Shown in pieces: positions 25,568 to 38,200 of a DNA stretch of 64,000 nt. Position numbers and translations under genes: made by a program. A model generated the notes under the pieces. It had not been told where the DNA came from, ran no database searches, and was given only the letters and a program-made list of their open reading frames with translations. Numbering within the stretch: the first letter of the stretch is position 1; each line of letters begins with the position of its first letter. The DNA is taken from positions 124,001 through 188,000 of the forward strand of contig JAGMUV010000038.1 of assembly GCA_020744425.1 (NCBI GenBank). The letters are read 5' to 3'. Source of the DNA: Dactylonectria macrodidyma (Eukaryota; Ascomycota; Sordariomycetes; Hypocreales; Nectriaceae).

Positions 25568-26041
25568 GGTGAAATGTGAAAGGCAAGGAAAATTGCGAAG
25601 AGAAGAGAAGAGTAAGGGGTCAGATCACAAATGAGTTCCCGTGGATGATAGCATGCTAATAAGCTGGCAGTCGAACGCGGATACCGGAACACACGAGCGT
25701 GTACTTCAAAACGGAGCTGAGGCTCAATCAGCCGGGGCGGGTGCCTAAACATCGCTTCTATTCGTAAGCATATCTCCATCGAATGGATTGAACGGCATGA
25801 CATCCTCTTGCCGCCAGAGAGCAGACCGGTCGGGAGACGGATATTTCCTTAAATTTCAGAACCTTGCAACCACTGGTGTCGCGAACTGAAACAACGCAGA
25901 GCGAGCCAAATGGAGGAGGCATGTCATTGTGCTGCTCCTCCTACGTCTAGCCTCACGACACCAGGACTCGTGATGGGATAGTTAGCACGGCCTTCACACA
26001 AGGCTTCTCCGTGGAGTTGGCCCTAGATAGCAACTATTGAA
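25568..26041. other. Intergenic, upstream of the HET-like gene
   Basis: No gene supported. An open frame on the minus strand reads through the proposed first exons of the HET-like gene in another frame and has no family resemblance. Confidence 0.4.
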
Positions 26042-26471
26042 GCGGCTGAGCCTCCGGGGTCACTCGAGGGTCAGCAATTAGCTCTTCAACGGAGCTATAT
26101 CATCGCCATGACACGTCATATTGCGACGACTCATGCGTCTTGCCCGCCTTCCCGTTACAGACTGGCGAGACAAGGCGCCTCACCACCCTGAGCGCCATTA
26201 AGGATAGGCACCAGCACCTGCAGAGTCTTTCAATCCTGGGGACCCCATACGCGGATGCGGCTGAGCCTCCGGAGGTCACTCGAGGGTCAGCAATTAGCTC
26301 TTCAACGGAGCTATATCATCGCCATGACACGTCATATTGCGACGACTCATGCGTCTTGCCCGCCTTCCCGTTACAGACTGGCGAGACAAGGCGCCTCACC
26401 ACCCTGAGCGCCATTAAGGATAGGCACCAGCAACTGCAGAATCTTTCAATCCTGGGGACCCCGTATGCGGA
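26042..26471 (+). repeat. Two-copy 215-bp direct tandem duplication
   Basis: Copies 26042..26256 and 26257..26471 differ at only a handful of positions (for example GGGGTC versus GGAGGTC near the start, CACCTGCAGAG versus CAACTGCAGAA, and CCATAC versus CCGTAT near the end). As 215 is not a multiple of three, the two units are offset in frame by two bases overall. A frame at 26140..26496 (118 codons) nevertheless reads LPAFPLQTGETRRLTTLSAI in both units because copies differ by small indels. No known protein is recognised; a recent duplication of non-coding or relic DNA is the simplest explanation. Confidence 0.85.
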
Positions 26472-26959
26472 TGCGGCAAGCTGGGCGAAAGCTTAATGTC
26501 TCGACATGGGGTCACCTTATCATCGGTAGTTACATAGTCCAAATCTCGGCAGTTGTTCTCGCCTTGACCCTTTGTCGTCCAGTTCAGCCTTAAAAGTGGC
26601 TGCAGCTAGATCGCTCCGAGTGCAACCCAACCGCAGTCGGGACCGCCTAAAGGGAGAGGAGTGACAACCGTCAATTTTATTTACGTAAGAAATCAACGAA
26701 TAAAATCAGGCAACTGTTCATTTTGCTCTATTTTATCACGTAGACGGAGATACAGCGACATGGCGCTGGGCTAGACATGTCCGAGGGATGGGAGCTTACG
26801 TCACTGGCCATCATCTACAACAAATGGTACCGCACTATTTGAAATAATTCAAGGTCATAGTCCTAGATGTCTGCCAGAAGGTGGGCATGATGCCGCCTGG
26901 CTTGGCGCTGAGGCCAGTAGCTGTGACCCCTGAACAGTTGGCGGTTGAGGCTGAGAAAA

Positions 26960-28604
26960 ATGGCCATCTTCTTTATGTCAAAAGACAGCGAGAGCGACGA
27001 TCAGTTGCCAAATGCGAAGACCCACAACTCCCGGTTCTTTCGTTCATGGTATCATGTCGTGGACACACAGAGAGAGCCCTCACGAAGCGTTCGCCCTGGA
27101 GGCGACTAACTCGCCCGGTGGGGTCGCATTTGGGCAATGGATGCTCACCATTTGGGACATAACCAATAGTGAGTGAGACAACTAAGAGCCAATTGGAGTC
27201 ATTGACCGTTTGCAGATTTCCCTGAAGGGCGTTGGTACTTCGAACCAAACGCGCAGTGTCTCCGGGAGAAGGCCAGCCTGAGAATTGTGTGAGTTTAGCA
27301 GATTACTTTCTGAATAGTGACGACACGGCTCCATGAAAAGGGGGAATATCCAGCTGTAGGTGTGAAACACTGGATTGCTGATATTTACAAGGCTTGCGCC
27401 CCTCGACCTTCCTCGCCAAGATGATCTCTCACAAACTCTCGAGCTATTCAACATCCTCCATATCCCCGGCGAGTTTTCTAAAGAACGTCTTCAGTCCGTC
27501 AGTCACAGCTTCGGACGGAGCACCGACCGCCATGGATCTAGTTCTTGGTTCCATTTTCTGTGCAAGAACATCGACGTGAAGCGAGAAGGGACTAATGCGC
27601 CCGTTGTGGATAACCGGGCTGCGACGATGGGTTATCACATCTCCACGCTTCCGCAGGCAGATTACAGCTGGCATCGCGCTGGTTTCTTCCTGCGACTTGA
27701 GAACGATGGGAGTACCACGCTGGTCTGCTTCGGCGCAACGCCGAGGGTAAGGCACAGGATCAACGAGTTCGTGGCTGCCAAGGCGTGGCAGCATGTTAAA
27801 GCTGATCCCTATGTCTTGTTCGACCTAGTCTTTGAGGGACTGTATTTTGAGGTCGATGATACTGTCTGGAAGATGAACAGCGTCTTTGGGCCACTGGAAC
27901 ATGTAAGTGGCATCCACCAAGCTCGTCAAGTCTAACAGATATAGTTGATTCTCGAGTATGCCAACTCCAAGAATATCCGCAAGATGAGCTCCAAGATCCC
28001 CTTCGCCGCTCTGCACAACTGCGCCAAACACATCATCCACATCGCCGAGGCCATCGAATCGTGCATCATGCTTGTTGAAGCGACCGCCGACAACGTTGGC
28101 AACCATGAACACGCAGGACGACCCGTGACCCGTGACCTTGTCCACAGGCAACTACGGGAAACCCTTCAATACCGACGTTCGCTTTTCCGGTCCAGTCAAC
28201 TGCGCCTTAGTAGCCTTCAGAAGCGTATTGATAACGCCCTTACATTGTCATTCCACCTTGTCACGCAGCAGGACTCGATGGTGATGATCCAGGACTCGAA
28301 TTCGATGAAAGTGATTGCTGCCATTACCATGATTTTCTTGCCCACTACGGGCGTGGCTGCGGTTATCGGTTCGCAGTTACTCGTTGCCAAAGATCACCCT
28401 GGTGGGGATACGTGGGACATTCTCCTTACGCCTTTATTCTGGACGATGTGGTGGATTTCAATTCCTTTGACGATCTTTGTGGTGCTCCTGGCCATAATAT
28501 GGCATTGGTGGACGCATTCAGAGTCTCCAACGGGAGAGGTGATGCAGGTTGTGAGGAGGGCGACAACGTTCGGTTCATCCGATACAAAGAGGACAACCAA
28601 GTAG
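26960..28604 (+). CDS. CorA-like divalent cation transporter family protein, probable frameshift in exon 1
   Basis: Exons 26960..27168, 27216..27288, 27392..27902 and 27945..28604 (introns 47, 103 and 42 bp). Joins restore TIWDITN/N-FPEGRWYFEPN, LRIV/LAPLDLP and LEH/LILEYANSK, all in phase. The C-terminus has two hydrophobic segments (AAITMIFLPTTGVAAVIGSQLL and a Trp-rich LLTPLFWTMWWISIPLTI), the layout of the fungal CorA-like family. The canonical GMN loop is absent, as usual in this branch, so Mg2+ transport is not assured. The opening (MAIFFMSKDSESDDQLPNAK...WYHVVDTQREP) is in another frame from the rest. The shift lies at the CCC run 27076-27078, where one extra C would account for it: gene decay or sequencing error. 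The alternative start in the downstream frame is the ATG at 27012. The N-terminus is short for the family, so upstream exons may be missing. Confidence 0.7.
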
Positions 28605-31196
28605 GGCTTACACGAATCGAATATGTTCACTGTTCATAGCCCATGTCGCATTTGCTTTACTCGACCATGATGGGGCAATTTTCACGGATGCTTTGGTGAC
28701 TGCAATGACCAGATAGAAGCCAATTTGAAAGTCATTAACTTTTCATAATCATTGTACATGGAATGTACACAAGAGACCCAGACTATGTACAGTCCCTCCG
28801 TTCGCTCTTTATGCCGACTAGTAGCTACAAGAACTGGTCCGTCTGGCGGAAGGAGCCAATTGAATCCCAACATCAATCCAACTCGTAAGCGAAGTGTGTA
28901 TGAATCAAGCAGGAGAAGGGGGCATGGCCAAGGATCTTGTACTTAGACACGGCACAAATTATTAGCAAACGCACGCTGCTAGTGTTTGTGGAGCCTCAAG
29001 AGCAATGGGCAAGAGCATGGCCTACCGACTCCGTGTCATGTCAGGACATCAAATGGAAATACCCATGAGGGTGCCAAAGAACTAGCGCTTTGGAGGACAC
29101 CACCAGATGGCAAAAACCTTGAGGTGAAGAGCTAGTGCTCATCGCCGTTGAGAGACGGAACTAGTACAGCATGGTGGGTTGGAGCCCTGCACATCTGCCA
29201 CTCGGATTGCACGCCGGATATGGAGAAGATGCTCCAGCCGAATCCTTATCCGAGGCTCTATTTCAGCGCCTTCCAATAAGGCAGAATTCCCGTATTCTCT
29301 ATGCAGAACCTTGGTGTGCTAATCGTCTAAGCATAAGCATATGCCGAGTGTAAATTGTAAACAGCCCACCCCTCCCGCTCCTTCTCAACGGCAAATCAGC
29401 TCACTCCCGCTCATCAAGCTTTGTGAGACAAGGCACCTCCATCTCCTGAGTGCGCGAGAAACTCATTAATTTAACCTTGACTTTGCAGGCCACTACATGA
29501 AGCGGAAGCGTTTCCGTGGCGCTAGTAATTCCGTGTCTCTGCCGCTGTCAGACGCGGAGCGCAGATGAGCCGCTCAGCTTTGAGTTCTGGCACCCTTGGC
29601 AGCTTCGATCTGAGAATGGCGTGGGACTTTGGTGGGCTTGAGTGTCGTTGAGACTGAAAAGTGATTGGAGACGCTGACCCTTGGGCCTTGGTTCCGTTGG
29701 TGCTCGGCCAGGCCACGCAACCTACTCTGGAGCGGCGTCAGAGAAACAGCTGACGCGGAGCATATGAGCTCTACGGGTCAGACCTGGGCACCCGGCTTGG
29801 CCTACTTAGGCTATTCTTGATTATGATTAGGCAACTTTATGAAAAGTCTCCTAGGTCAACGGCCTCCTGCTCCCTCAAGGTGAGCAAGTTGCTGGCACAA
29901 GGTCAAAATAACACAGCTCTTCCACAATTTAAGCACGAAAAGTCTCATAACAACCACAGTCGCTGTCTGTGCTAGGTTCCCAGGCTATTTCTGGTGCTCC
30001 TTATCGCAAAGAAACTCTTAAGGGGGATAGTTTCCCATGGGAAAGCAATTTTGCTCCCCTTCCCTCTGGGCTGTTAAGTCATTCTGGTCTTAGTGGCTTG
30101 GAAGGGGGAATATCTCATGAGGACTCTGCCTTGGCGAACCAACAGCAATACGGCTAGGGCCCTCTGCTGAACTGAAGTGAGCGCGAACTGCACTACTGAT
30201 ATTGGAGGCTAAGCCCTATGATCAGCAAGTTCCGAGTGGTTCCAGGGGCCCGCCGGCTGAGGGGGCGAGTGAGGGTGAGAGAATTCAAGCTGTAAGTCTC
30301 GATATGACGCAGCTGTCCCCGTCACCGGTGGCACCTGCGTGCCGTCCCAGCCGCCTTGTACCAACCCTTGACCCGCACTAATGTGAGAATGAGAGCCACG
30401 CTACCGCCGACCGCGTCGATGTAGCTGGGACGGAGTCAGCCCTTGTCTTGTCGACATCCAGTAGTACTCTGGCGAACAGGGACCTAAATATTACAGCGTA
30501 ACTGCGGCCCGAGGTTTTTTAGGTGTACCATTCGTGTTCCCGACTTCAAATAGAGAGATCTCATCCAAGTCTCTGCCGCCAAAGTAACCAACGTCCCAGT
30601 ATACCTCCCAGAACTCGCCCACGTCACTCTGCATCGGTTGGCTTCTTAGCTGAATGAGTCCATGCAACGTCAGGCAACGGTTTGCGGCTGGATGTACTAA
30701 TTACTGTGGCGTCCCACCTCCTCTCAGCCTTCAAACCCACTATTGGCCAGAACCCGTGCCGAACCTCCGTACAATGTCATTTAACCAGCCCTAGGGTGCT
30801 TCACTTTGTTCCTGCGGGGTCGTATGGTCGAGTCCAGAGTTTGAAGGGCCGGTGAGTTAGGAAAGTGAGAGGCAAATTGGCCATGCACAGTAAGCTAAAC
30901 TCACGATGGCTTCTGTCACATTGTGGAGAGAGGCTTCAGCACAGTCAGGACGGCCTATTCTTAGTAGTTGTAAAAGTACCGTGGAACGTCTAAATTATGG
31001 GACAACCTACTGCACAACGTTCATATGAATGAATTCCCGCAAAAGTTTGTAATACAGGGGTTCCCGGGGGCGGAGTCCAAGGTGGCAATTGTATGTAGTC
31101 TGTAAAATATCAAGAACCCGCCCGCTTGTGGCATGAGGGCCACGCAACTTTTCTAACCAAAATCTGATCGTTGCCCCCCAATCTTAACTAATCAAT
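28605..31196. other. 2.6-kb gene-poor stretch
   Basis: No gene supported on either strand; open frames are under 65 codons. Near 29410-29450 the phrase GAGACAAGGC followed by a CCTGAG segment faintly echoes part of the 215-bp unit at 26160. The stretch before 31197 presumably carries the promoter of the next gene. Confidence 0.4.
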
Positions 31197-32263
31197 ATGT
31201 GCCGTCTCCTCCTCGTCACATTCATCTGTAGCATCTGGAGTATTATCGCGAATTGCGGGCTGCCCTCCGAGCCCACGCAACGATCCCGTATCGGATATAA
31301 CCAACAGCCGCCTGCCCCGACTCAGTCCACCGAGGATGTTAAGTGGGGACAACTGGCCAAACGAGAGTCTGCAAGACCCCAGGATCGCACCCTCACTCTG
31401 ACTCTAGCTCCGGACGAAACCTGCGGCTTCTTATCAGGATCTCCAGGCATTGCAATTACTTGCGAGAACGGACTGCAGTGCTTCTGGGAGCTAGAGTATT
31501 ATACTGCAATCTTTTGCGGCACTGATACTAAAGCTGAAGTCCATACGGCATGTGTTGAGCGGAAGACGGCTATCAATCCGGAGTTGTGTGATAATGTGTG
31601 TCAAAGCGATAGAATTACCTTACGATGGTGAGATTTATAACTTCCCAACTTTTAACGAAGTGCCCAATTGATCACTAGAATCAACCTTTTAGCACGAATA
31701 AATCTTGGCCGTATTGCCGTACCTATGATTATCCAGGCGGCATTCACGACTTCAGATGTGCACCTACAATCGTGCCGGGTCCTGAGAGTGTATGGTTCAC
31801 CAACACCGCGGTAAACGATCGAGGCCTTGCGACTCTTCTCGTCGTAAATGGATCAGCTTTAACGTCGAGAAGTTCCGCCACTTTGTCCACAACCTCAAGC
31901 ACAGCCACTACATCTCCCCTCAAGTCCAAAGACGATGGAAGTCCCAACATGGGAACTATAGTTGGAGGTGCGATCGGAGGCTTTGCAGGTCTTTCACTGC
32001 TAGTCTTGGGAATCATCTGGTTGCTTCGACGGACCAAGACGCTAGCATTGTCACCGCCAGTTAACCCAAGACTTGTGAAGCCTGGAAGACCTTCTCTAGT
32101 CCGTTCTGAGCTGCCTAACTCAACAATAACGGTACCAAGCGCCACTTACCCACCAACCCAGCCAAATTGGGCCAATCCATCTCAAATACCTGAGGATGTG
32201 GATATAGAGTATCATGAGATGAGCGGAGACAATGATCCTCGGAATTGGGAGTTGCAAGAATAG
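31197..32263 (+). CDS. Secreted-type single-pass membrane protein with Cys-rich ectodomain
   Basis: Exons 31197..31627 and 31693..32263 (intron 65 bp, GTGAGA donor, phase 2) encode 333 aa. The first 20 residues (MCRLLLVTFICSIWSIIANC) look like a signal peptide. The lumenal part holds about ten cysteines, including GFLSGSPG...TCENGLQCFW and, across the intron, C-TNKSWPYCRTY. A Ser/Thr-rich stalk (SSATLSTTSSTATTSP) leads to one transmembrane segment (GTIVGGAIGGFAGLSLLVLG) followed by LRR-x-K and a cytoplasmic tail with a Pro-rich patch. The layout resembles fungal cell-wall sensor or WSC/Mid2-like proteins, yet I do not recognise the Cys pattern as a WSC domain. The role is unknown; a surface location is inferred. 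Confidence 0.75.
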
Positions 32264-32544
32264 AGACAGTCAGTTGGGAATGTTTTATATTATAATAATT
32301 TCATTTGAGCTTCTCATCTTAACGAGTCTTACCCGCAATGAGTCACTTGGTTACTCGTAGATAACCGTCAACAGCACGCATTGTCTTTTTGCCTCCTCGC
32401 AAACTCCTGGATTTGCCACACTTTAACCGCCGCCTCCAATTTAAAAATAACGCTTTATTATTTAGCCTATATAATAAATTCAAGCATCTGAAAGGCCTAA
32501 ATCAAACGAACAACGGAAATCCACGCAACACACCAACGACAACC

Positions 32545-33566
32545 ATGTCAACCGAGTCTATCATTTCTGGAGACGACTCCATTCTCCTACCGGGTTATGG
32601 ATTGCCGCTCGACTACTGGACTGACGGCGCCTCTCCTGCTCTCGTCAGGGCATCTGGTATAGAGTGGCGCGCTGCCACACTCCTCATTCGCGAAATATGC
32701 ATGCTCAGGTTCATTGAGCATGTCACCAATAAGCCTGAATGGTGGATCAAGGTCAACGATCACAGGTTCATCGAGGAATGGAGGAACGAGGCCACTGCGA
32801 TGCCTTGGGCCGAGTTCCACGAGCATGCTGACTTTACTGAGAAAATGGCAGACGCTGTAAGTGGACCCTGACGCCCCTTTTCCAGTAGTTTCTAAGTCAA
32901 AAGGCATAGTGCGTGATAGAACTTCAGAAAAAGGCCGAAATCTATAAAACCACTGGTCTCATTCCGGTCATGGACTACTCATCGTGCGTCATAAAGTCAC
33001 ATACGCTGGTCCCCGAGGACCTCCGCGGCTCTCTCAAATCCGCTGTGGCTGTTCTCGAACGCCTGCAAGCTGAACGCCCGGACTGGAGGCAACACAGTGA
33101 CGAAACGGTGCTTGATCTTGTTGATCCGCCCCTTTGGCCGCTTTGCTACGGCCGTTCCCGCATTCTCTCAAATAAGCGGATCAACTTACAGAATTGCCTT
33201 GAACACTGCGGAATGGGCGACGTCATCCCGATGCCCCAGAAACCAGAGTCTATCTCTCTACCCCTCACCAAACTGTCACCGTACTCAAACTATCAATGGC
33301 TCCCCTGCAACATCAGCCTCACAGGCGAACACCTTCGGATTGAGAGCTATATCAACAACTTGCACCCAGTCCGACACTCCGCTCTGCATTCGGTCATCGA
33401 GCAGCTAATCGAAAAGGCCCTTCCTGCATGGGATATTATGCACCGATGGCCAGAGTTTCGGATGCAGCGTTGCAGACCGCTTCGATCTTATCGACTACGG
33501 AAGCCCGACGGAGAAGGTTTGCCGACAGCTCGCGTATGCTTGTGTCTCCGACAGCATGAGCCTTAA
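32545..33566 (+). pseudogene. 5' part of a DUF4246 gene, truncated at its 3' end
   Basis: Exon 32545..32856 begins at a good ATG (CAACCATGTC) and joins across a 53-bp intron to 32910, restoring KMADA/CVIELQKKAEIY. Family signs are REICMLRFIEHVTNKPEWW with KV-x-D near the start and, later, YSNYQWLPCNISLTGEHLRIESYINNLHP. This is the N-terminal half of the fungal DUF4246 family, whose members are normally about twice as long. After EKALPAWDIM near 33440 the resemblance ends and the frame runs into unrelated sequence, stopping at 33566. The join coincides with the start of a different protein in another frame. I call it a broken gene; a short expressed product cannot be excluded. Confidence 0.7.
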
Positions 33567-34482
33567 GTTGCTGTGGTCTCTTGTCTACCTTGCGCCGTTG
33601 AAGCACCGGGTGCGTTCCTGGGTGCCCAACCTCGAAAGCGTGCTGGCGGACAGGGACGGGAGCGTCTTGGCTTCCCAGTTCTCGGTACAGCAGTACAAAG
33701 ACTACAACGCATCTGGACATGAGAATGCCTACAGTCATGGCATATTCAGCCTTTCGGTAGCTACACCATAGCAATCCCGTTGTGAATAGTATCTAACCCT
33801 AACGAAGCTAGGGCAAAGTATTGTCCCAAGGAGTCTTTCAAACCCGGTGGGCGAAATTCAGTCTCAGGCAACAGAGATTGGTGGAGGGGCAGGGGACATT
33901 ATTGAGAAAGTAACAACAGCCGTCGCTGAGGCCACGGGAGTCGCAGCGGATGTTAAAAACAAGGCGAGCAGTGCAGTTGCGGCGGCTGAGACGTTCGTCA
34001 GCGGGGCCATCCCGAAGTCTTGCAACGTAGGTATCAAGTCTGGATGCATAAAGTATGGCGATGGGCACTCGGACTGCGTAGAGCTTCCAATGGACGGCGA
34101 GGGTAGCTTTGAGCAGCTCGCCGAAATATACGCGCGTGCTCAATCGCTGGTGGAGGCGTTGCAGCATGCGTCACTTCTAACCTTTGTTCGCGCAGGCCTC
34201 GTACTCGTGGCTGTTTTTTCAGCATTTTATCTCCTGTCTTACTTCTGCCATTTGTGGTTTCGAAGTTTGGTCTGCATTCTGTTGAGTATCTCGTCTTTGG
34301 CCATGTTTACTTGCTTCGGGGCGTTTGTCTGGGCGATATACTCGGGCGGCCGTGCGTTGGAGAAGCTAACAGATGGGTCTTTCCATTCAGGCTACGCCTT
34401 TCAAGCTTCTATATGTCTGTTTTCATTGAGTCTTTGTCATTTGGGTTTGGTAGTTCTCCAGGCGGTTCTACCGGCCGCATAA
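33421..34482 (+). pseudogene. 3' part of a multi-TM fungal membrane protein, 5' end missing
   Basis: Segments 33421..33756 and 33808..34482 read GQSFGCSVADRFDLIDYG...GIFSLS and then LGQSIVPRSLSNPVGEIQ to a stop. The intron (51 bp, GTAGCT donor, AAG acceptor after CTAACCCTAAC) is a best guess. The C-terminal half holds a Cys-spaced lumenal segment (PKSCNVGIKSGCIKYG and CVELP) and four hydrophobic segments from about 34190 onward. No start codon or N-terminal region fits, since the frame opens inside the truncated DUF4246 gene. The family is not named with certainty; it resembles unannotated fungal integral membrane proteins. It is most likely a tail fragment placed here by rearrangement. Confidence 0.55.
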
Positions 34483-35266
34483 GCCCGATCAAACATTTTT
34501 TCCTGCTTCAGAATAACCTATTTTGCTGTCAAGATAAAGTCATAGGGCTGAGTGGGGGCGAGGAAAGAAAGATAATGGACTCTGAAGATGTGGTCACTAG
34601 GAACATGATCGTAACACATATGCTCACTGCAACCCTGTCGAGTGTTGGCATTCTACATGTACCCGCAGGCATTCTGTGTGAAAGGTAATTCGGCGCCGCT
34701 CCCATCAGTTCTCTCTGTGGTTGGTAAACTTGAATCGTCGTCAAGCCTAGGCAATTCTATTTGCAAGCGAACATACAGGGATGCCATGGGCAGCGGGCGT
34801 GAAGACTAGTACGCCCCTACGAATCACCCAAACCACCTTGACTCCAATGGCCGTACTAATATATTATGTCTCAAATAACCTGCCCTTGACAGCTCTGCTG
34901 TTTTAGGATTAGTATATCTCTGCAGCATATTTGGGTATAGATAGGCTGTTGAGGTCAGAACAAATTCCAAGATTCGGTAGACTATCTGATTTGACGGGGC
35001 GGAGTCGCGCTTTTGAATTGGTCGAATAGAGATCATTAGAATAGAATTGTTGGCTCTGGACCTATAGTTTGGCTGTTGTTGGATATCAGAGCAAAGGGCC
35101 TCCGAAGGCGATTGATCAAATAATGCTACACTGGAAGGAAGCTTAGGATGTAATAGGTCAAACTATCCTCAACTATACCTGGAGGTGCTCGGATTCATAT
35201 ATTCCATGTTTATGCAATAGGTTAGGATTGAATTCTAGATTGAAGCTATATCGCCAGTTGACTAAT
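34483..35266. other. Intergenic stretch
   Basis: No gene supported. It lies between two 3' ends (the membrane-protein tail and the patatin gene), so it should be mainly terminator and 3' UTR sequence. Confidence 0.4.
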
Positions 35267-38200
35267 TCAATTCACCCACCGTTTGCACCGCTTGGCTTCG
35301 TCTCCCTTGGGAACTTCCAGGGCCTTTCTTTTCCTATGGTCTGTTGTACCAAAGCTCATGTCAAGCCCTTGTCTCCGGATGAGCCATTTCATCGTAAAGG
35401 GTGACCCGCTTATGTCGAACCCTTGGCGCTCCTCAACCATTCTGACGGCAAAAGAGCTGCTCAAGCTAGGCACCGAAAAGTCAACACGGAAACACACATC
35501 TTTGCGAATGTCATTCTGCGAGAACTCTAAAACTTGGCCCCCAAACCGGATAGTTGCTTTCATCTCGCACAGCTGCTGCATGAATGCCTCGTACTGGGGT
35601 GTCTTGGCTCGCAACCTGCATCTAATGTAACCGGCGCATTGGTACGCCCCACATGCAAAGTACTGTGGGCGTCGCTCGTCTAGTTCGAATAAGAAGAGCT
35701 CTGCGCGGAGATGAAGGACCAGGATGCGGAGATCTGGCGAGTCTTTCGCAGTCTCACACGCTAGTTGGCGAATGTGGTCTACCTCATTAACTTTGTCTAG
35801 CAAAGGTACGTCCTCCATAAAATCAAGATCGAACCGGAAGAACTTGGTACTGTCACTGGGCTTGTAATGACTACAGAGGCGCGTCCAGGCGATTTTTGAT
35901 CCAGTCGACCTCCAAAGAGCTCTCCAGAGCCTCAGTGGGAACGAATGCGATAGCATCCCCGACAACTCACCTTCGCCGTCGACGGCAGAACCAGTCCCGA
36001 GGGATACTACGATACTGGGCTGGGTTCTATCAGGACTCAGCGCTACGGCTTCACGAACGGCGATACAAGCTGGGTTGTTGTGTGTAATGCCGCCGTCTTG
36101 AAAAATACCGTGACTGCCGATTTTTTCAGGAGGAAAGTAGCTACTATCATTAGCAAAGCTAGAAACGTTAAAGGACATCACGACCTACAACGGTGCCGCG
36201 GTTCCAGCCTTGGCTCTGTGTACTGTCAGTTTTCATAAAAAGAGCAGGAAGAGTTGTACTGACACTTCGCACCACGTAGGCTGCTCCTGGCTATCGCCTG
36301 CTTTCAAATGGTAATAATCTGTCCCAAATTAGCGACCTTACGCCACATCACGTTTGAAGCCTCCCCACCAGCATCTTGCGGCCGCTCGCCGACGGCGTTA
36401 TAGTTGGTAGCAAGAAAGGCACTTCCATCGCTAGCTCTTGTCAATGTTACACCTACGTGGCTACCTATCTCCGTCGCGTGCGATACGTCTGCGATGCAAC
36501 GCTGCCCGTATGTGTCTGCTAGCAGCTGTTCTAGTCCGCCTGCAGCATACTTGCTGCCAGTCAGAAACGCGTAAACGAAACTGAATAACTCGGCAACAGT
36601 GGCGAGTACTGGTATGCGGGAGAGAAGGCGCAACAGTGGAGAAGGCTGCTGGGGGAAGGATGCTTCAGCAAACTTTTTGAGATGGGCCATGCAATCGTCG
36701 ACGCCCCAGCCCAGAATGTCAAGACTTATCACGCTCAAAGCTCCTTTATCTGGGTTAGTGCCTGCCAAAAAATCCCAGTCGCATACCCTACGCACCGGAA
36801 CTGGTGCCGACCTTGACGTCAAAATGTCGTTGCACATCGTAGTTTGGTATGCCGATCTCGTCTTGAATGGTCTTGAGAAATCCGATGGGAGCAGCTCCGC
36901 GGATGCCACCACCATCAATGCTCAAGGCGTGAGTTCTACATGTTTTTGGGATTATGCGGATTGCAAGGCCTGGTGTAGGCTCGCTACATATGTGGCAGGC
37001 TTCTGGCCGGACGAGCTCGGGGTCAGACTCCTCCCTTGGATAGAACGTCTCGATGCAGTGTTGGCAGACGAAATGGCCACAGGGAAATTTATACTTAGGT
37101 CGCCGTCGTATACAGCTAAAGCAAGTCTCGCTGGAGCCGATGCCTGCTAGAAGGGTTCCATTACATGCGAGCTGTCGCCGATGCCATTCGAGAGACGTCC
37201 CTACGGCCTGAAACTGCGCAAACTGGGTAAACATGCTACATGACATCAACCTTACCATCTCCGCGGGCGGCAGCGAACCCTTGTAGCCTGGCTTGAACTC
37301 GGAACAGGCGCGGAAGCAAGCGCTTTCATAGAGCTCACCAAACACGTGATATGGGTCGAAGACTACATGTCAGTGTCAGATGAGGCACCAAGAGTGGGAA
37401 ATGATGACCTCTGCTAGCTTACGGTGCATATCAGGCAAGTAATGATCAAGAAGCAGACTTGACGCAATCAGAGGGATAGCGGTGCGCCGAATCGAACCTA
37501 GAGAATCAAATTTTTCCAGAAAATTTGCGATATGACGAGATAAGTCCGTGGGCACAGCGTGATACAAGCGAGACGACTGGACAAAATCAAATGACCCAGT
37601 GGTCGGCTCTGTTGCGGAGCGCGCGCTGTGTTGTAGGAACTCTGCTAGACGCTGGATCGAAAGGAGATAGTTGGATCTCCGGCGAGACTGCCTGCTACAC
37701 TCAAGGGCCTTGGAGAGCTCCGGGCCGAGAACTTGCCAGCGCCGCGTCTTTGAAAGCCTTGGGATGCCGACGATCGCCACATCATGGAAACTACCATTCA
37801 AACCTTGCGATCCTTGGCCTTCTAGGAACTTCTCAAGAGCAGTCTGATGCTGTCCCATTTTTTCCTTGTTTACTACGAAAAGTAATCGTGGTTGCACTGG
37901 GCTTGTTGACGGCGAACCCCTCGTGATCCATGTGTCCAGTCGTCTCAAGGACGCTTCGAAACCTCCAATGTCGTTTACAAACACAACAACTACGTCTGCG
38001 AAAGGAAACACCATCTTGTGCAAGAGATAATCATGGGAGTCAGCAGGTCCTACAGGATGCAGGGGATCTGTATATCTATGCGTGGTAACCTCATGGCATG
38101 GATTACCGCTAGCCCGGCGCGGTTTGTGCTGGTGGCTCGGTACATCGGTGTCGGCAATTACGATCTTCTTCTTGAGGGACTCCCTTATGGTAGATGCAAA

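Noticed and set aside
36298..36341. Shorter 23-base intron ending at GGGACAG in the patatin gene
   Set aside because: Too short for a spliceosomal intron; the 44-base version with the same GTAAGG donor ends at a good AG and keeps the frame.
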